64,000 nucleotides of DNA from Opitutaceae bacterium (GTDB taxonomy: Bacteria; Verrucomicrobiota; Verrucomicrobiia; Opitutales; Opitutaceae): positions 1 to 64,000 of the forward strand of contig PLTZ01000082.1 in the NCBI GenBank assembly GCA_003164715.1, read 5' to 3'. Both the position numbers and the translations under genes were made by a program. A model generated the notes under the pieces. It had not been told where the DNA came from. It worked only from the letters and a program-made list of their open reading frames with translations, and did not search any database. This document shows positions 1-6,588 of this stretch, piece after piece; within the stretch, counting starts at the first letter, position 1; every line of letters starts with the position of its first letter.

Positions 1-1
1 G

Positions 2-24
2 TTCGAATACCCCTCTCTCCGCCA
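2..24 (+). repeat. tRNA-Ser 3'-end-like repeat, copy 1 (att-like core)
   Basis: The first 24 bases read as the end of a tRNA: T-loop TTCGAAT (2-8), five T-stem positions ACCCC (9-13), acceptor strand TCTCTCC (14-20), discriminator G and CCA (22-24). The same segment recurs at 759-781 and 1532-1554. The TCTCTCC-G-CCA end is typical of tRNA-Ser. The base at tRNA position 61 is A where a functional tRNA has C (the invariant G53-C61 pair), so this is more likely a displaced attachment-site copy than the end of a working tRNA. The sequence 5' of it lies outside the window. Confidence 0.6.
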
Positions 25-39
25 TTTTTGGGACTCCCT

Positions 40-321
40 CTAGCCCAGCAACTCGTGAAGATGAGCAGCGAGAAACTCGTAGACTACACTGCGCGGCGCC
101 GCATAGAAGACTTCAATTCGTCTCTCGTTATGGCGAAAAATGATTCGATGCTCGCCAACGCGCAGTCGCGAGAGGCCTTCAAGGCTGCCCTGAAGGGGTT
201 TGGTATCGCCGCGTCCGTCTGCTAAGGCGATTATTGCAGACTTCACCCGCCGGCGGGGCTCCGGGGCAAGCGCCCGATGGTACTCGCGCACCTGGTCCGA
301 AACGGTGACTTTAGTCGACAA
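40..321 (-). CDS. RelE/ParE-family toxin of unit 1
   Basis: A 93-residue protein with the RelE/ParE superfamily pattern. An N-terminal helical half is followed by a beta-sheet core LSRLRVGEHRIIFRH and a C-terminal strand FYAAPRSVVYEFL. Family members are mRNA-cleaving or gyrase-poisoning toxins neutralised by the antitoxin encoded just upstream. The start overlaps the end of the antitoxin gene by 11 bp, as usual in such operons. Its stop codon lies only 15 bases from the tRNA-like core at 2-24, so the gene abuts the repeat. Whether the target is RNA or gyrase cannot be decided by eye. The local sequence is visibly richer in A+T than the housekeeping genes. Confidence 0.8.
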   Translation of the reverse strand: MSTKVTVSDQVREYHRALAPEPRRRVKSAIIALADGRGDTKPLQGSLEGLSRLRVGEHRIIFRHNERRIEVFYAAPRSVVYEFLAAHLHELLG

Positions 322-559
322 GGGAAGATGCAGGACGGAACGCTAGCTTGCCCGAGCGAAGAAGCCTGTATTGGCGTGTAAAATCTGGGTCAGAAAGCAG
401 TTCCATGGTTTCAAGAATTCCGCCTAGGCGGGCCGCAGAAATTACATGAGCAACGGGACGATCATGACGGGTCACGGTAACGAGAATCCCGCCCTCCGCG
501 GCGTCGATGGCCGATGCCGTCTCCCGTTGGAGGTCCTTAATGCTGTATGTATCCTTCAT
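311..559 (-). CDS. Phd/YefM-family antitoxin of unit 1
   Basis: An 82-residue antitoxin. The N-terminus IKDLQRETASAIDAAEGG, followed by VTVTRHDRPVAHVISAARL, is the Phd/YefM DNA-binding fold, in which a short helix is followed by the 'xxxGxPxAVxxs' strand. The C-terminal third (around residues 50-82) would be the flexible toxin-binding tail. It is the first gene of a two-gene operon with the toxin at 40-321 and overlaps it by 11 bp. By analogy with the family it should repress its own promoter. A TTGACA hexamer lies 30-35 bases upstream of the ATG. There is no Shine-Dalgarno sequence. Confidence 0.8.
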   Translation of the reverse strand: MKDTYSIKDLQRETASAIDAAEGGILVTVTRHDRPVAHVISAARLGGILETMELLSDPDFTRQYRLLRSGKLAFRPASSLVD

Positions 560-565
560 AGGGAA

Positions 566-594
566 AAGATGTATTTAAGGGGAAGCCCTGTCAA
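566..594 (-). promoter_or_regulatory. candidate promoter of TA operon 1
   Basis: On the minus strand a perfect -35 hexamer TTGACA (589-594) is followed after 17 bases by CATCTT (566-571), or after 15 bases by TACATC. The ATG of the antitoxin starts at 559, which would give a very short leader. The -35 is strong and the -10 is weak. The assignment is from pattern only. Confidence 0.4.
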
Positions 595-670
595 CTCCGC
601 ACAGTAGCCTAAACCGTGTGCAAGAGAGCTCAGGCGGCCGTCACCCGCGGCGATCCATATTTCTGCAGCA

Positions 671-781
671 AGAAAACGGCCATTCCCCCTCGTGTTAGGC
701 CCTAGCAAAAATGCCCGTTTTCGTTGCCCTTGGCCCGGGAGAGATGCCGGTGGCAGCATTCGAATCCCGCTCTCTCCGCCA
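671..781 (+). repeat. att-like repeat, copy 2, ending in the tRNA-Ser 3' core
   Basis: This 111-base block is similar along its length to 1441-1554. Both begin with a GAAAA-rich segment, share CCCTAGCAAAAA (copy 2: 700-711) and end with the T-loop-to-CCA core (here 759-781). The core contains TTCGAAT, CCCGC, TCTCTCC, G and CCA. The bases 5' of the T-loop (CAGCA) cannot pair with CCCGC, so it is not a complete tRNA. The tRNA identity begins at the T-loop, as expected for an integrase crossover segment. An inverted repeat GAAAACGG / CCGTTTTC brackets its first half. It separates the two TA units. Confidence 0.7.
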
Positions 782-790
782 TTCTCAAGG

Positions 791-1057
791 TCACTGCTGG
801 TTCCTCAGGAAGGCCTGAACCTCACCATGCGTTCCACAAAGATGGAAAACGAGGCCGTCTTTCTCTCGCTGAAAGACTAGCCTCAAATCAAGTCCACATC
901 GGCATTCCATAAATGGCATAATTCGTCGGAGCCCGATGCCTGCGTGAAGATGCGGGTGCCCAAATGCCGTACCAGCGGCTTGCATCGCCAACAATACTTC
1001 TTGTCGGCGAGTTGGAGGGACGCTCCTAAGGAAACGCGGCGTCGCCAATAATTTCAC
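791..1057 (-). CDS. RelE-like toxin of unit 2
   Basis: An 88-residue protein with the layout of RelE-superfamily toxins. A helical N-terminus (RFLRSVPPTRRQEVLLAMQ) is followed by beta strands around GIGLRRIM, ECRCGLDLRLVFQRE and LVFHLCGTHGEVQAFL. Its partner at 1054-1356 is a RelB/DinJ-type antitoxin and the two genes overlap by 4 bp (ATGA), so they are translationally coupled. The stop codon lies 9 bases from the tRNA-like core of copy 2, matching the arrangement in unit 1. Endoribonuclease activity is inferred from the family. No catalytic residue can be assigned with confidence. Confidence 0.7.
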   Translation of the reverse strand: MKLLATPRFLRSVPPTRRQEVLLAMQAAGTAFGHPHLHAGIGLRRIMPFMECRCGLDLRLVFQREKDGLVFHLCGTHGEVQAFLRNQQ

Positions 1058-1356
1058 GGAGCGAGGTCATCCGCAGCGGCAATTTCTCGGAGTTTTCCGG
1101 TTCGGCGAGCCTGCGCAGATTCCGATTTCATGATTGCTCCAGCTTTCACCGTATCGTCGGAGTTCAAACCATACTCGTTCACAAAGTAGGCCGCGTCCGG
1201 CTCCATAACGGCAAACGGGAGGCCGCGACGATTCACAAGCTGGGACAGCGCCATAGAAACGTATGACCCCGCATCGAGGCCGATGCTCTTAAGAACGGCG
1301 TCGCTCTTTTTCTTCAGATTGCGATCTATGCGGGTGCGAATTTGAACGGTGGCCAT
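1054..1356 (-). CDS. RelB/DinJ-family antitoxin of unit 2
   Basis: A 100-residue antitoxin with a ribbon-helix-helix N-terminus. The strand VQIRTRIDRNLKKKSDAVL is followed by GLDAGSYVSMALSQLVNRRGLPF, the classic RelB/DinJ pattern of a basic strand, two helices and the G-L-P-F turn. The remaining ~50 residues would wrap the toxin. It is the first gene of the operon, overlapping the toxin start by 4 bp. Family members bind operators as dimers and autoregulate. A pair of GGCTCA repeats spaced ten bases apart lies just upstream. No ribosome binding site is visible before the ATG at 1356. Confidence 0.8.
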   Translation of the reverse strand: MATVQIRTRIDRNLKKKSDAVLKSIGLDAGSYVSMALSQLVNRRGLPFAVMEPDAAYFVNEYGLNSDDTVKAGAIMKSESAQARRTGKLREIAAADDLAP

Positions 1357-1366
1357 GCCTCAAAAA

Positions 1367-1391
1367 GGCTCAATATGGCTCAGATAGTCAA
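1367..1391 (-). promoter_or_regulatory. candidate operator/promoter of TA operon 2
   Basis: GGCTCA occurs at 1367-1372 and again at 1377-1382 (plus-strand reading), exactly one helical turn apart. A TTGACT hexamer lies on the minus strand at 1386-1391. The pair sits 10-35 bases upstream of the antitoxin ATG, where a ribbon-helix-helix antitoxin would be expected to bind. There is no convincing -10. Confidence 0.35.
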
Positions 1392-1440
1392 GCGTCGTAC
1401 CCCGTCAGACATTGGATTTCAGCGATATCTGTTTCCGAGG

Positions 1441-1554
1441 CGAAAATTCCGTCGTTTCCCCTCATGCTAGTCCCTAGCAAAAAGATCGATTTTAGGTGCT
1501 TCCTAGCCCGGCAAAATCTCTGGTGCAGGCATTCGAATCCCCTTCTCTCCGCCA
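1441..1554 (+). repeat. att-like repeat, copy 3, ending in the tRNA-Ser 3' core
   Basis: This block matches 671-781 along its full length. It shares CCCTAGCAAAAA (from 1472) and GCATTCGAATCCC, and ends with TCTCTCC-G-CCA. The core occupies 1532-1554 (TTCGAAT, CCCCT, TCTCTCC, G, CCA). The 5' flank does not pair to form a T-stem, so this is also not a whole tRNA. It lies between TA unit 2 and a gene fragment whose stop codon begins four bases after the CCA. Confidence 0.7.
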
Positions 1555-1557
1555 CTT

Positions 1558-1719
1558 TCATGCCGCCGTGAGCGGATGGACGGAAGCTTTGACCTTTTCC
1601 CCGACGGTGGTGATCGGCTCACGCAGGTCGCAGGCGAGCTGCACCTGAAGCCAATATCCTGGGTTGGGCTCGGCAACTGAGGTGTTAACGGCGCCATACT
1701 TGCGGCGCTCGGTCCGTGG
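1558..1719 (-). pseudogene. truncated coding remnant, possibly a HigA-like antitoxin
   Basis: An open minus-strand frame without a start reads ...ERRKYGAVNTSVAEPNPGYW, then LQVQLACDLREP, and ends in a TGA at 1558-1560. The stretch PGYWLQVQLACDLRE resembles the C-terminal 'PEFWLNLQ.AYDLR' signature of HigA-type antitoxins. An upstream in-frame stop at 1720-1722 shows the 5' part is missing. The position (stop four bases past the tRNA core) repeats the geometry of units 1 and 2, so it looks like the decayed last member of the array. The HigA match is weak. It could be a remnant of another family. Confidence 0.4.
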
Positions 1720-1769
1720 TCAGGAGCTCACGGCTTGGCACAGGCCTCAAATACTGCGTGGCTTAGGTC

Positions 1770-2813
1770 GTGACGGACCTCTCGGAGCACAGCTTGGCCA
1801 CGCTTGCTGCGGAGCTTTCGGCTGGCGGACTGAGGCCCTCCCATTCGGGTCCGTTGCTGCGGTCCTACTATAGGATGGACGCCGGGTCGGGCTCCAACGA
1901 CCGGCGTTTTCCGGCCGAACTGGAGCGCCTGCTGAGGGAATCGATAGAGCGGCGCCTAGCCTCCCTTGCGGCGCGGCATGTGGCGTCGGATGGGACCGCC
2001 AAGTTCCTGATCCGCATGTCCGATGGCCGGACGGTTGAATCGGTGCTCATGCCCGGCCACCGAACGGACCGGGCGGCAGGGTGCCTTTCGTCGCAGGTCG
2101 GGTGCGCGATGGGCTGCGACTTCTGCGCTACGGCAAAGGCCGGATTCGAGCGGAATCTCACATCCGGGGAGATCGTGGACCAGTTTCTGACGCTCCGCCG
2201 GGAGGCCAGGGCCGGCGGCCGCAGGCTCCAGACCGTCGTCTTCATGGGCATGGGCGAACCGATGCTAAATCTCGGAAATGTGCGCCTGGCGATCGAGCGG
2301 ATGGCCTCGAACGACATGGGGGGTCTCGGCTGCGGGCGGATCACCGTCTCGACCGTGGGCATTGTGCCCGGGATCGAGGAACTCGCCGCCTCCGGGCTGA
2401 ACGTCAACCTCGCGGTCTCGCTTCACGCGCCCGACGACCGGACGCGGGCCCGTTTGCTGCCGACCGGGCGGCGGTTTGGCGTCGTGGAGATTCTTGGGGC
2501 GGCCGATCGTTACCAAGCCGCCACGGGCAGGCCTGTGTCCATCCAGTACTGTCTGCTGAAGGGGGTGAACGACTCCGTGGAGCAGGCCGACGATTTGGCC
2601 AGACTCCTGAAGGGGCGCCGGATGCACGTGAATCTGCTGCGGTACAATCCGATCGGCCCTGGCCTGAGCGGCGAGGTCTACGAGGCCGTCTCGGGTGCCG
2701 CGGCGGACTGCTTCCTCTCCCGCCTGCGCGACAACGGGGTCGTGGCGCACCTCAGGCAATCGCGCGGGCCGGATATTGACGCGGCGTGCGGGCAGTTGAG
2801 GCAGCGGGCGTGA
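1770..2813 (+). CDS. rlmN: dual-specificity 23S rRNA A2503 / tRNA A37 methyltransferase RlmN
   Basis: A radical-SAM methylase of 347 residues, close to the family length, that adds C2-methyl to A2503 of 23S rRNA. The radical-SAM cluster motif CAMGCDFC supplies Cys112, Cys116 and Cys119. Cys105 (AGCLSSQVGC) and Cys340 in RGPDIDAACGQL correspond to the conserved cysteines, the latter being the one that is methylated in the mechanism. The SAM-binding GMGEP motif (VVFMGMGEP) is present. The start is a GTG, and no in-frame ATG near the N-terminus fits better. It lies alone immediately right of the att-like array and converges on the histidine kinase gene with a 12-base gap. Confidence 0.9.
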   Translation: MTDLSEHSLATLAAELSAGGLRPSHSGPLLRSYYRMDAGSGSNDRRFPAELERLLRESIERRLASLAARHVASDGTAKFLIRMSDGRTVESVLMPGHRTDRAAGCLSSQVGCAMGCDFCATAKAGFERNLTSGEIVDQFLTLRREARAGGRRLQTVVFMGMGEPMLNLGNVRLAIERMASNDMGGLGCGRITVSTVGIVPGIEELAASGLNVNLAVSLHAPDDRTRARLLPTGRRFGVVEILGAADRYQAATGRPVSIQYCLLKGVNDSVEQADDLARLLKGRRMHVNLLRYNPIGPGLSGEVYEAVSGAAADCFLSRLRDNGVVAHLRQSRGPDIDAACGQLRQRA

Positions 2814-2825
2814 CGTTGGGGGCGA

Positions 2826-5800
2826 TCAGCTGCGCTGCGAAAGCACGCGCTCGATGACGGCGGCCAGGTGGGCGACGTCGTAGGGTTTTGCTACGACGGC
2901 GCAAAACCCGAAGTTGCGGAAGTTGGCGAGAACGGGGTCCTTTGAGTAGCCGCTCGAGACGATCGCGCGCACGTGCGGATCAAACTTTCGCAGTTCAGCG
3001 ACCGTCTTGATGCCCCCCATGCCGCCTGGAACGGTCAGATCCATAATGACGAGGTCGAAGGGGCGCCCGGCGGCGAGGGCCTCCTGGTAGGCGCGGATGC
3101 ATTCGGTCCCGTCCGCGACCGTGGCCGCTTCGTAGTTGAGGCGCCGCAGCACCCGCGCGCCCACATCGCGGATGGTCTCCTCGTCGTCCATGATCAGTAT
3201 CCGCCTGCTCTGCGTGGGCGACGCGGGCGGCGCGTCGACAGGGGAGGACGGGGCGGTGTCCGCAGCGGGGATCCACATCGCCAAGGAGGTGCCTTGGCCG
3301 GGCTTCGACTCGATCTCGATGATTCCGCCGTGCTTCTTCAAGATGGAGTAGGCCGTGGCCAGTCCAAATTGGTCTTTGCCGAGCATCGCTGCCGAGTAGG
3401 GGTCGAAAATCCCCGAAAGCTGGTCCGCGGGTATCCCGATGCCATGGTCCGCGACCGTCAGGCGCACATAGCGGCCCGGCGCCAGCGGGTGGGCCGAGTC
3501 CGGGCCGACCGTCTCGTTGGAGGCGACGAGCTCGATCAGCCCGCCGTCCGGCATGGCTGCATTCGCATTGGCAACCAGATTCTGCACCGCCCTCCCGAGC
3601 TGCGCCGGATCCGCATTCACGGGCCATAGGTCTGCTTCGGGGCGGAACTGGGCCAGCGATCTTGCGCCGCTCAGCGCGAGGGCGATCGATGCGTCCACCA
3701 CGGCCGGCAGCGACAGCGGGCCTCTAACGGGATCGCCGCCCTTCGCGAAGGTCAGCAGCTGCTGGGTGAGTCCCTGGGCGCGCTTCGCCCCGGCTTCCGC
3801 CTCGCGCAGGCAGTCGCCGACCCTGGCCATGGCCTCGTCATCCAGTTTTGCGAGCGTGATGTTACCCATGATGACCGTCAGGAGGTTGTTGAAGTCGTGG
3901 GCAATGCCCCCCGCCATCATTCCCAGGGAGTTCAGGCGCTCGGCGCGCTCGAGCTCTGCCTCTAGGCGGGCCTTGTCCTCCAGATTCGCGCGGATCTCCG
4001 CCGTTTGCTTGCGCACACGCCGGCGGAGCGAGACCACCCAGAAGACGACGCCAAAGGCGCAGGCGCCGCAGACGACGGCCGCCATGAGCGCCTTTTCGAT
4101 CGTCCACCACGGTGGCGACTTGAGGAGGACGATGTCGGAAGGGGCGCGCAGGAGGAGCTCCGCTCCGGTCACCTTTCGGTGCTCGTCGTAGCGCAGCCGG
4201 TAGATGCCGGTCGCGGAGACGGTGCTGTCCTTGTGCCACGCACTGGGCAGGCCCGGGCTTCTGGAATGGTCGAGGCGGGCGACGACGCTCTCGGCTCCGA
4301 TTCGCATCGTCAGGAGGTACTCGTCGCCAAGGTCCGTCACCTCGGTGACAAGTCCGTCGGCGTGCACCAGGGTGTAGTCATTCTGGGAGCTCCGCGGGAT
4401 CGGTGAGGACAGGCGCCGGGCGTGAGGCTCCGGCTCGTGGCCGGTGCGCCGGATGACGGTCTCCCGGAGAAGGGCGCGGGTGCCGTCCCAGCCGGGGATC
4501 CCGACGACGTCGACGAGGTCTCCCGGGACGACCTCTGTGCGGTCCCTGCTGAGCGCCAGGAGGTGCGCCGTCTCGCTCTGGAGCACGAGGAACCGGCCCG
4601 GAGCCTGATAGGTCACCACCCCGGCCGTGTGAAGCCGATGCGACGTGCCGTGCGTCGACTCAAATCGCCCCAGGTTTTCAAGCGGGGTGAAGGGGGTCGC
4701 AAACAGGTCGGCCGCCGGCGCCTCGTCGACGTCGATGAGCCCGTCGATAGGCACCCAGAGCTGGACCCCGGTGGACCGGTGGAACTCGTTGGCAATCACA
4801 TCGCAAACGCCACGGAGCCGCACGAACGCCCCGATCTTGTCGTCCACCTTGACCGAGGACGGCAGCAGCGCGCTGAATTCGCCGGTGGCCGTCGTGAGGT
4901 CGAGCTGCGTCCACGGGGCGGCGCGCTCTTCGGCTCGGACGTATCCCTCCATCTCCACCCACTGGTTCTCGCTGGCTCCGGTGAGCGCCTGCTCAAGCGA
5001 GATTCGCGGCGGTTCGGGCTGGCTCATTGAGGCTCCGACGGAACCGTCGCGGAAAATCACCTCCGGGGCGTATTCGCCCATCGCGGTCACGCCGGTCACG
5101 ACCGCGGAGACTCCCGGCGGCATTCCGGCGAACTCCACCTTGGGGCCGGCGGTCACGCGAATCCCGCCGCTGCGGTCCTGAAGAAAGAAGAACCGGGCCC
5201 CATCCGCTCCCCATGTGACCACTCCCGAAAGTTTGACCGGCTGCTGGGCGGCGGCCTTTTCGGGGGAGAGCTCCAGGATCTGGGCCGCCAGGTTCAACAC
5301 GGCGTTATTGGCGGGCGCCGCGGTGCTCAGTGCGGCGCCGCTGTGCGGTCGCCACAGCACCTGGTCCAGGTGCGGATCGCTGGCGTCAGCGGAACGGTAT
5401 CCGATCGCGTCTATGTCGGCCCCGACGTGCAGGCCGCGCTCCTGCGGAGTCCGGAGCTCCAGCAGTCCCGATTCGTCCCGGATGGTCGCGGACTGGCCGG
5501 GCGAGAATGAGTCGATTCGGCCCGCGACGTGCAGCTTGGCGCCCGGGAGGGCCTGCGGCACGTCCCCAATCCGTATTGTCGGCAGATCGAACTGAGGATC
5601 CTTGTCGAGCCATCCGCGTACGGACAGGTTGTCCGTCCCCTGCACCAGTAATTCGAGGCCGACAAGGCGCTTGTTGATGTCGACGCGGGGAAGGTAGAGG
5701 CCGACCGCGTGGACGATCGCGCCCGTAAGAAGCGGGGCCTGGCCCGACTCGTTGAGCCACAGGAGCGTGTCGATGCGGTGCCCCTCGGAGATGAGGGAGA

Positions 5801-6332
5801 GGCGCTGATGCTTTGTGTCGACCTGGTCCTGCCAATCCACAAGCCCGTCCAACTCGATCAGGCGGGCGTTGAGCGCGGCAAGGTCCTCGAGCCTGCCACG
5901 GGCCGAGAGTATCGCGCTGGAGCTGGGCTCGGCGAGCACGGTGATCTCCAGGTTCTCGGCCTGGAATCCGTTTGTGGGCACGACCTCGCCGGAGAGCAGG
6001 ACTCTCTGGCCTGGTTTGAACCCAAACCTTCGGTCCGCCGGCGGAACCATGAAGAAGGTGTCCGTGCCGTCCCAGCCGTAGAACATGTGCCACAGGGGGT
6101 CGTAATAGTTCACAATGGCCTCGAAACGGAATCGGTACCGCTTCTCGCGGGCGGCTCCCTCAATGCGGTAGAAGTCCGCCGAGTGGGTCAGCAGGGGCAG
6201 CTCGCGGCCGTCCGGGGCGGGGGCCTGGGCCATCGCTGCGATACCTCCCCAAAGCCCGCAGACCAGCAATCCGAGGAGCGCCCTATTGCAGCGGCAGGCA
6301 CGCCCCATTGCAACGCCGGGGTGATTCATCAT
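2826..6332 (-). CDS. hybrid sensor histidine kinase/response regulator with long extracytoplasmic region
   Basis: A 1168-residue protein. Signal-like N-terminus (around residues 10-35, ending AMAQA). A long extracytoplasmic part to about residue 735 contains several beta-rich segments of OB-fold character (for example VEMEGYVRAEE, VRLRGVCDVIANEF, GDLVDVVGIPGW). One membrane helix (KALMAAVVCGACAFGVVFWVV) leads into a coiled coil. The HisKA domain has GGIAHDFNNLL with the phosphoacceptor His812. The HATPase carries NLVANANAAMPDGG and DHGIGIP. A fused C-terminal receiver has LIMDDEE and LVIMDL, with Asp1098 the likely phosphosite. No cognate output gene lies beside it. The ligand is unknown. Such large beta-rich sensor kinases are frequent in Opitutaceae (family knowledge). 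Confidence 0.88.
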   Translation of the reverse strand: MMNHPGVAMGRACRCNRALLGLLVCGLWGGIAAMAQAPAPDGRELPLLTHSADFYRIEGAAREKRYRFRFEAIVNYYDPLWHMFYGWDGTDTFFMVPPADRRFGFKPGQRVLLSGEVVPTNGFQAENLEITVLAEPSSSAILSARGRLEDLAALNARLIELDGLVDWQDQVDTKHQRLSLISEGHRIDTLLWLNESGQAPLLTGAIVHAVGLYLPRVDINKRLVGLELLVQGTDNLSVRGWLDKDPQFDLPTIRIGDVPQALPGAKLHVAGRIDSFSPGQSATIRDESGLLELRTPQERGLHVGADIDAIGYRSADASDPHLDQVLWRPHSGAALSTAAPANNAVLNLAAQILELSPEKAAAQQPVKLSGVVTWGADGARFFFLQDRSGGIRVTAGPKVEFAGMPPGVSAVVTGVTAMGEYAPEVIFRDGSVGASMSQPEPPRISLEQALTGASENQWVEMEGYVRAEERAAPWTQLDLTTATGEFSALLPSSVKVDDKIGAFVRLRGVCDVIANEFHRSTGVQLWVPIDGLIDVDEAPAADLFATPFTPLENLGRFESTHGTSHRLHTAGVVTYQAPGRFLVLQSETAHLLALSRDRTEVVPGDLVDVVGIPGWDGTRALLRETVIRRTGHEPEPHARRLSSPIPRSSQNDYTLVHADGLVTEVTDLGDEYLLTMRIGAESVVARLDHSRSPGLPSAWHKDSTVSATGIYRLRYDEHRKVTGAELLLRAPSDIVLLKSPPWWTIEKALMAAVVCGACAFGVVFWVVSLRRRVRKQTAEIRANLEDKARLEAELERAERLNSLGMMAGGIAHDFNNLLTVIMGNITLAKLDDEAMARVGDCLREAEAGAKRAQGLTQQLLTFAKGGDPVRGPLSLPAVVDASIALALSGARSLAQFRPEADLWPVNADPAQLGRAVQNLVANANAAMPDGGLIELVASNETVGPDSAHPLAPGRYVRLTVADHGIGIPADQLSGIFDPYSAAMLGKDQFGLATAYSILKKHGGIIEIESKPGQGTSLAMWIPAADTAPSSPVDAPPASPTQSRRILIMDDEETIRDVGARVLRRLNYEAATVADGTECIRAYQEALAAGRPFDLVIMDLTVPGGMGGIKTVAELRKFDPHVRAIVSSGYSKDPVLANFRNFGFCAVVAKPYDVAHLAAVIERVLSQRS

Positions 6333-6588
6333 CTTTTCAGGGGTGAGGCTGTCATCATCACCCTGTGTTCACATCGGCACATTACAATGATACGTTAGCT
6401 GTCCGTGGCGGAAAGTCACGCGCTGGAGCGATAAGCGGAGGCGCGGAGCCCATTAAGGCGAGGGCTCGGGCGGCGGGGCGCGCGGCGGTGGATCGCCCCG
6501 TGGTTCGTTGGCCCTTGCGGGCGCCGCGCCGGTCCCTCACCGTGGGGGGCGAACGCGGGGATCCTCCCGATGTCCACCAACACGTGCC

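Noticed and set aside
28-225. Plus-strand 65-codon frame across toxin 1
   Set aside because: Antisense to a recognisable RelE/ParE-type gene with normal partner overlap.
607-700. GCCTAAAC (607-614) and GTTAGGC (694-700), resembling integron attC inverse core and core
   Set aside because: The positions equivalent to GTTAGGC in the related repeat at 1441-1554 read GCTAGTC, which breaks the core consensus. The arms do not pair beyond the cores. The tRNA-end model explains the repeats better.
737-781. GGAGAGA ... TCTCTCC pairing in copy 2, suggesting a tiny complete tRNA
   Set aside because: The T-stem does not pair, there is no anticodon arm, and the equivalent 5' bases in copy 3 do not pair with the acceptor strand.
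6508-6588. N-terminal extension of the ROK kinase
   Set aside because: Arg/Pro-rich, no resemblance to ROK N-termini, which start just before the DxGGT motif.
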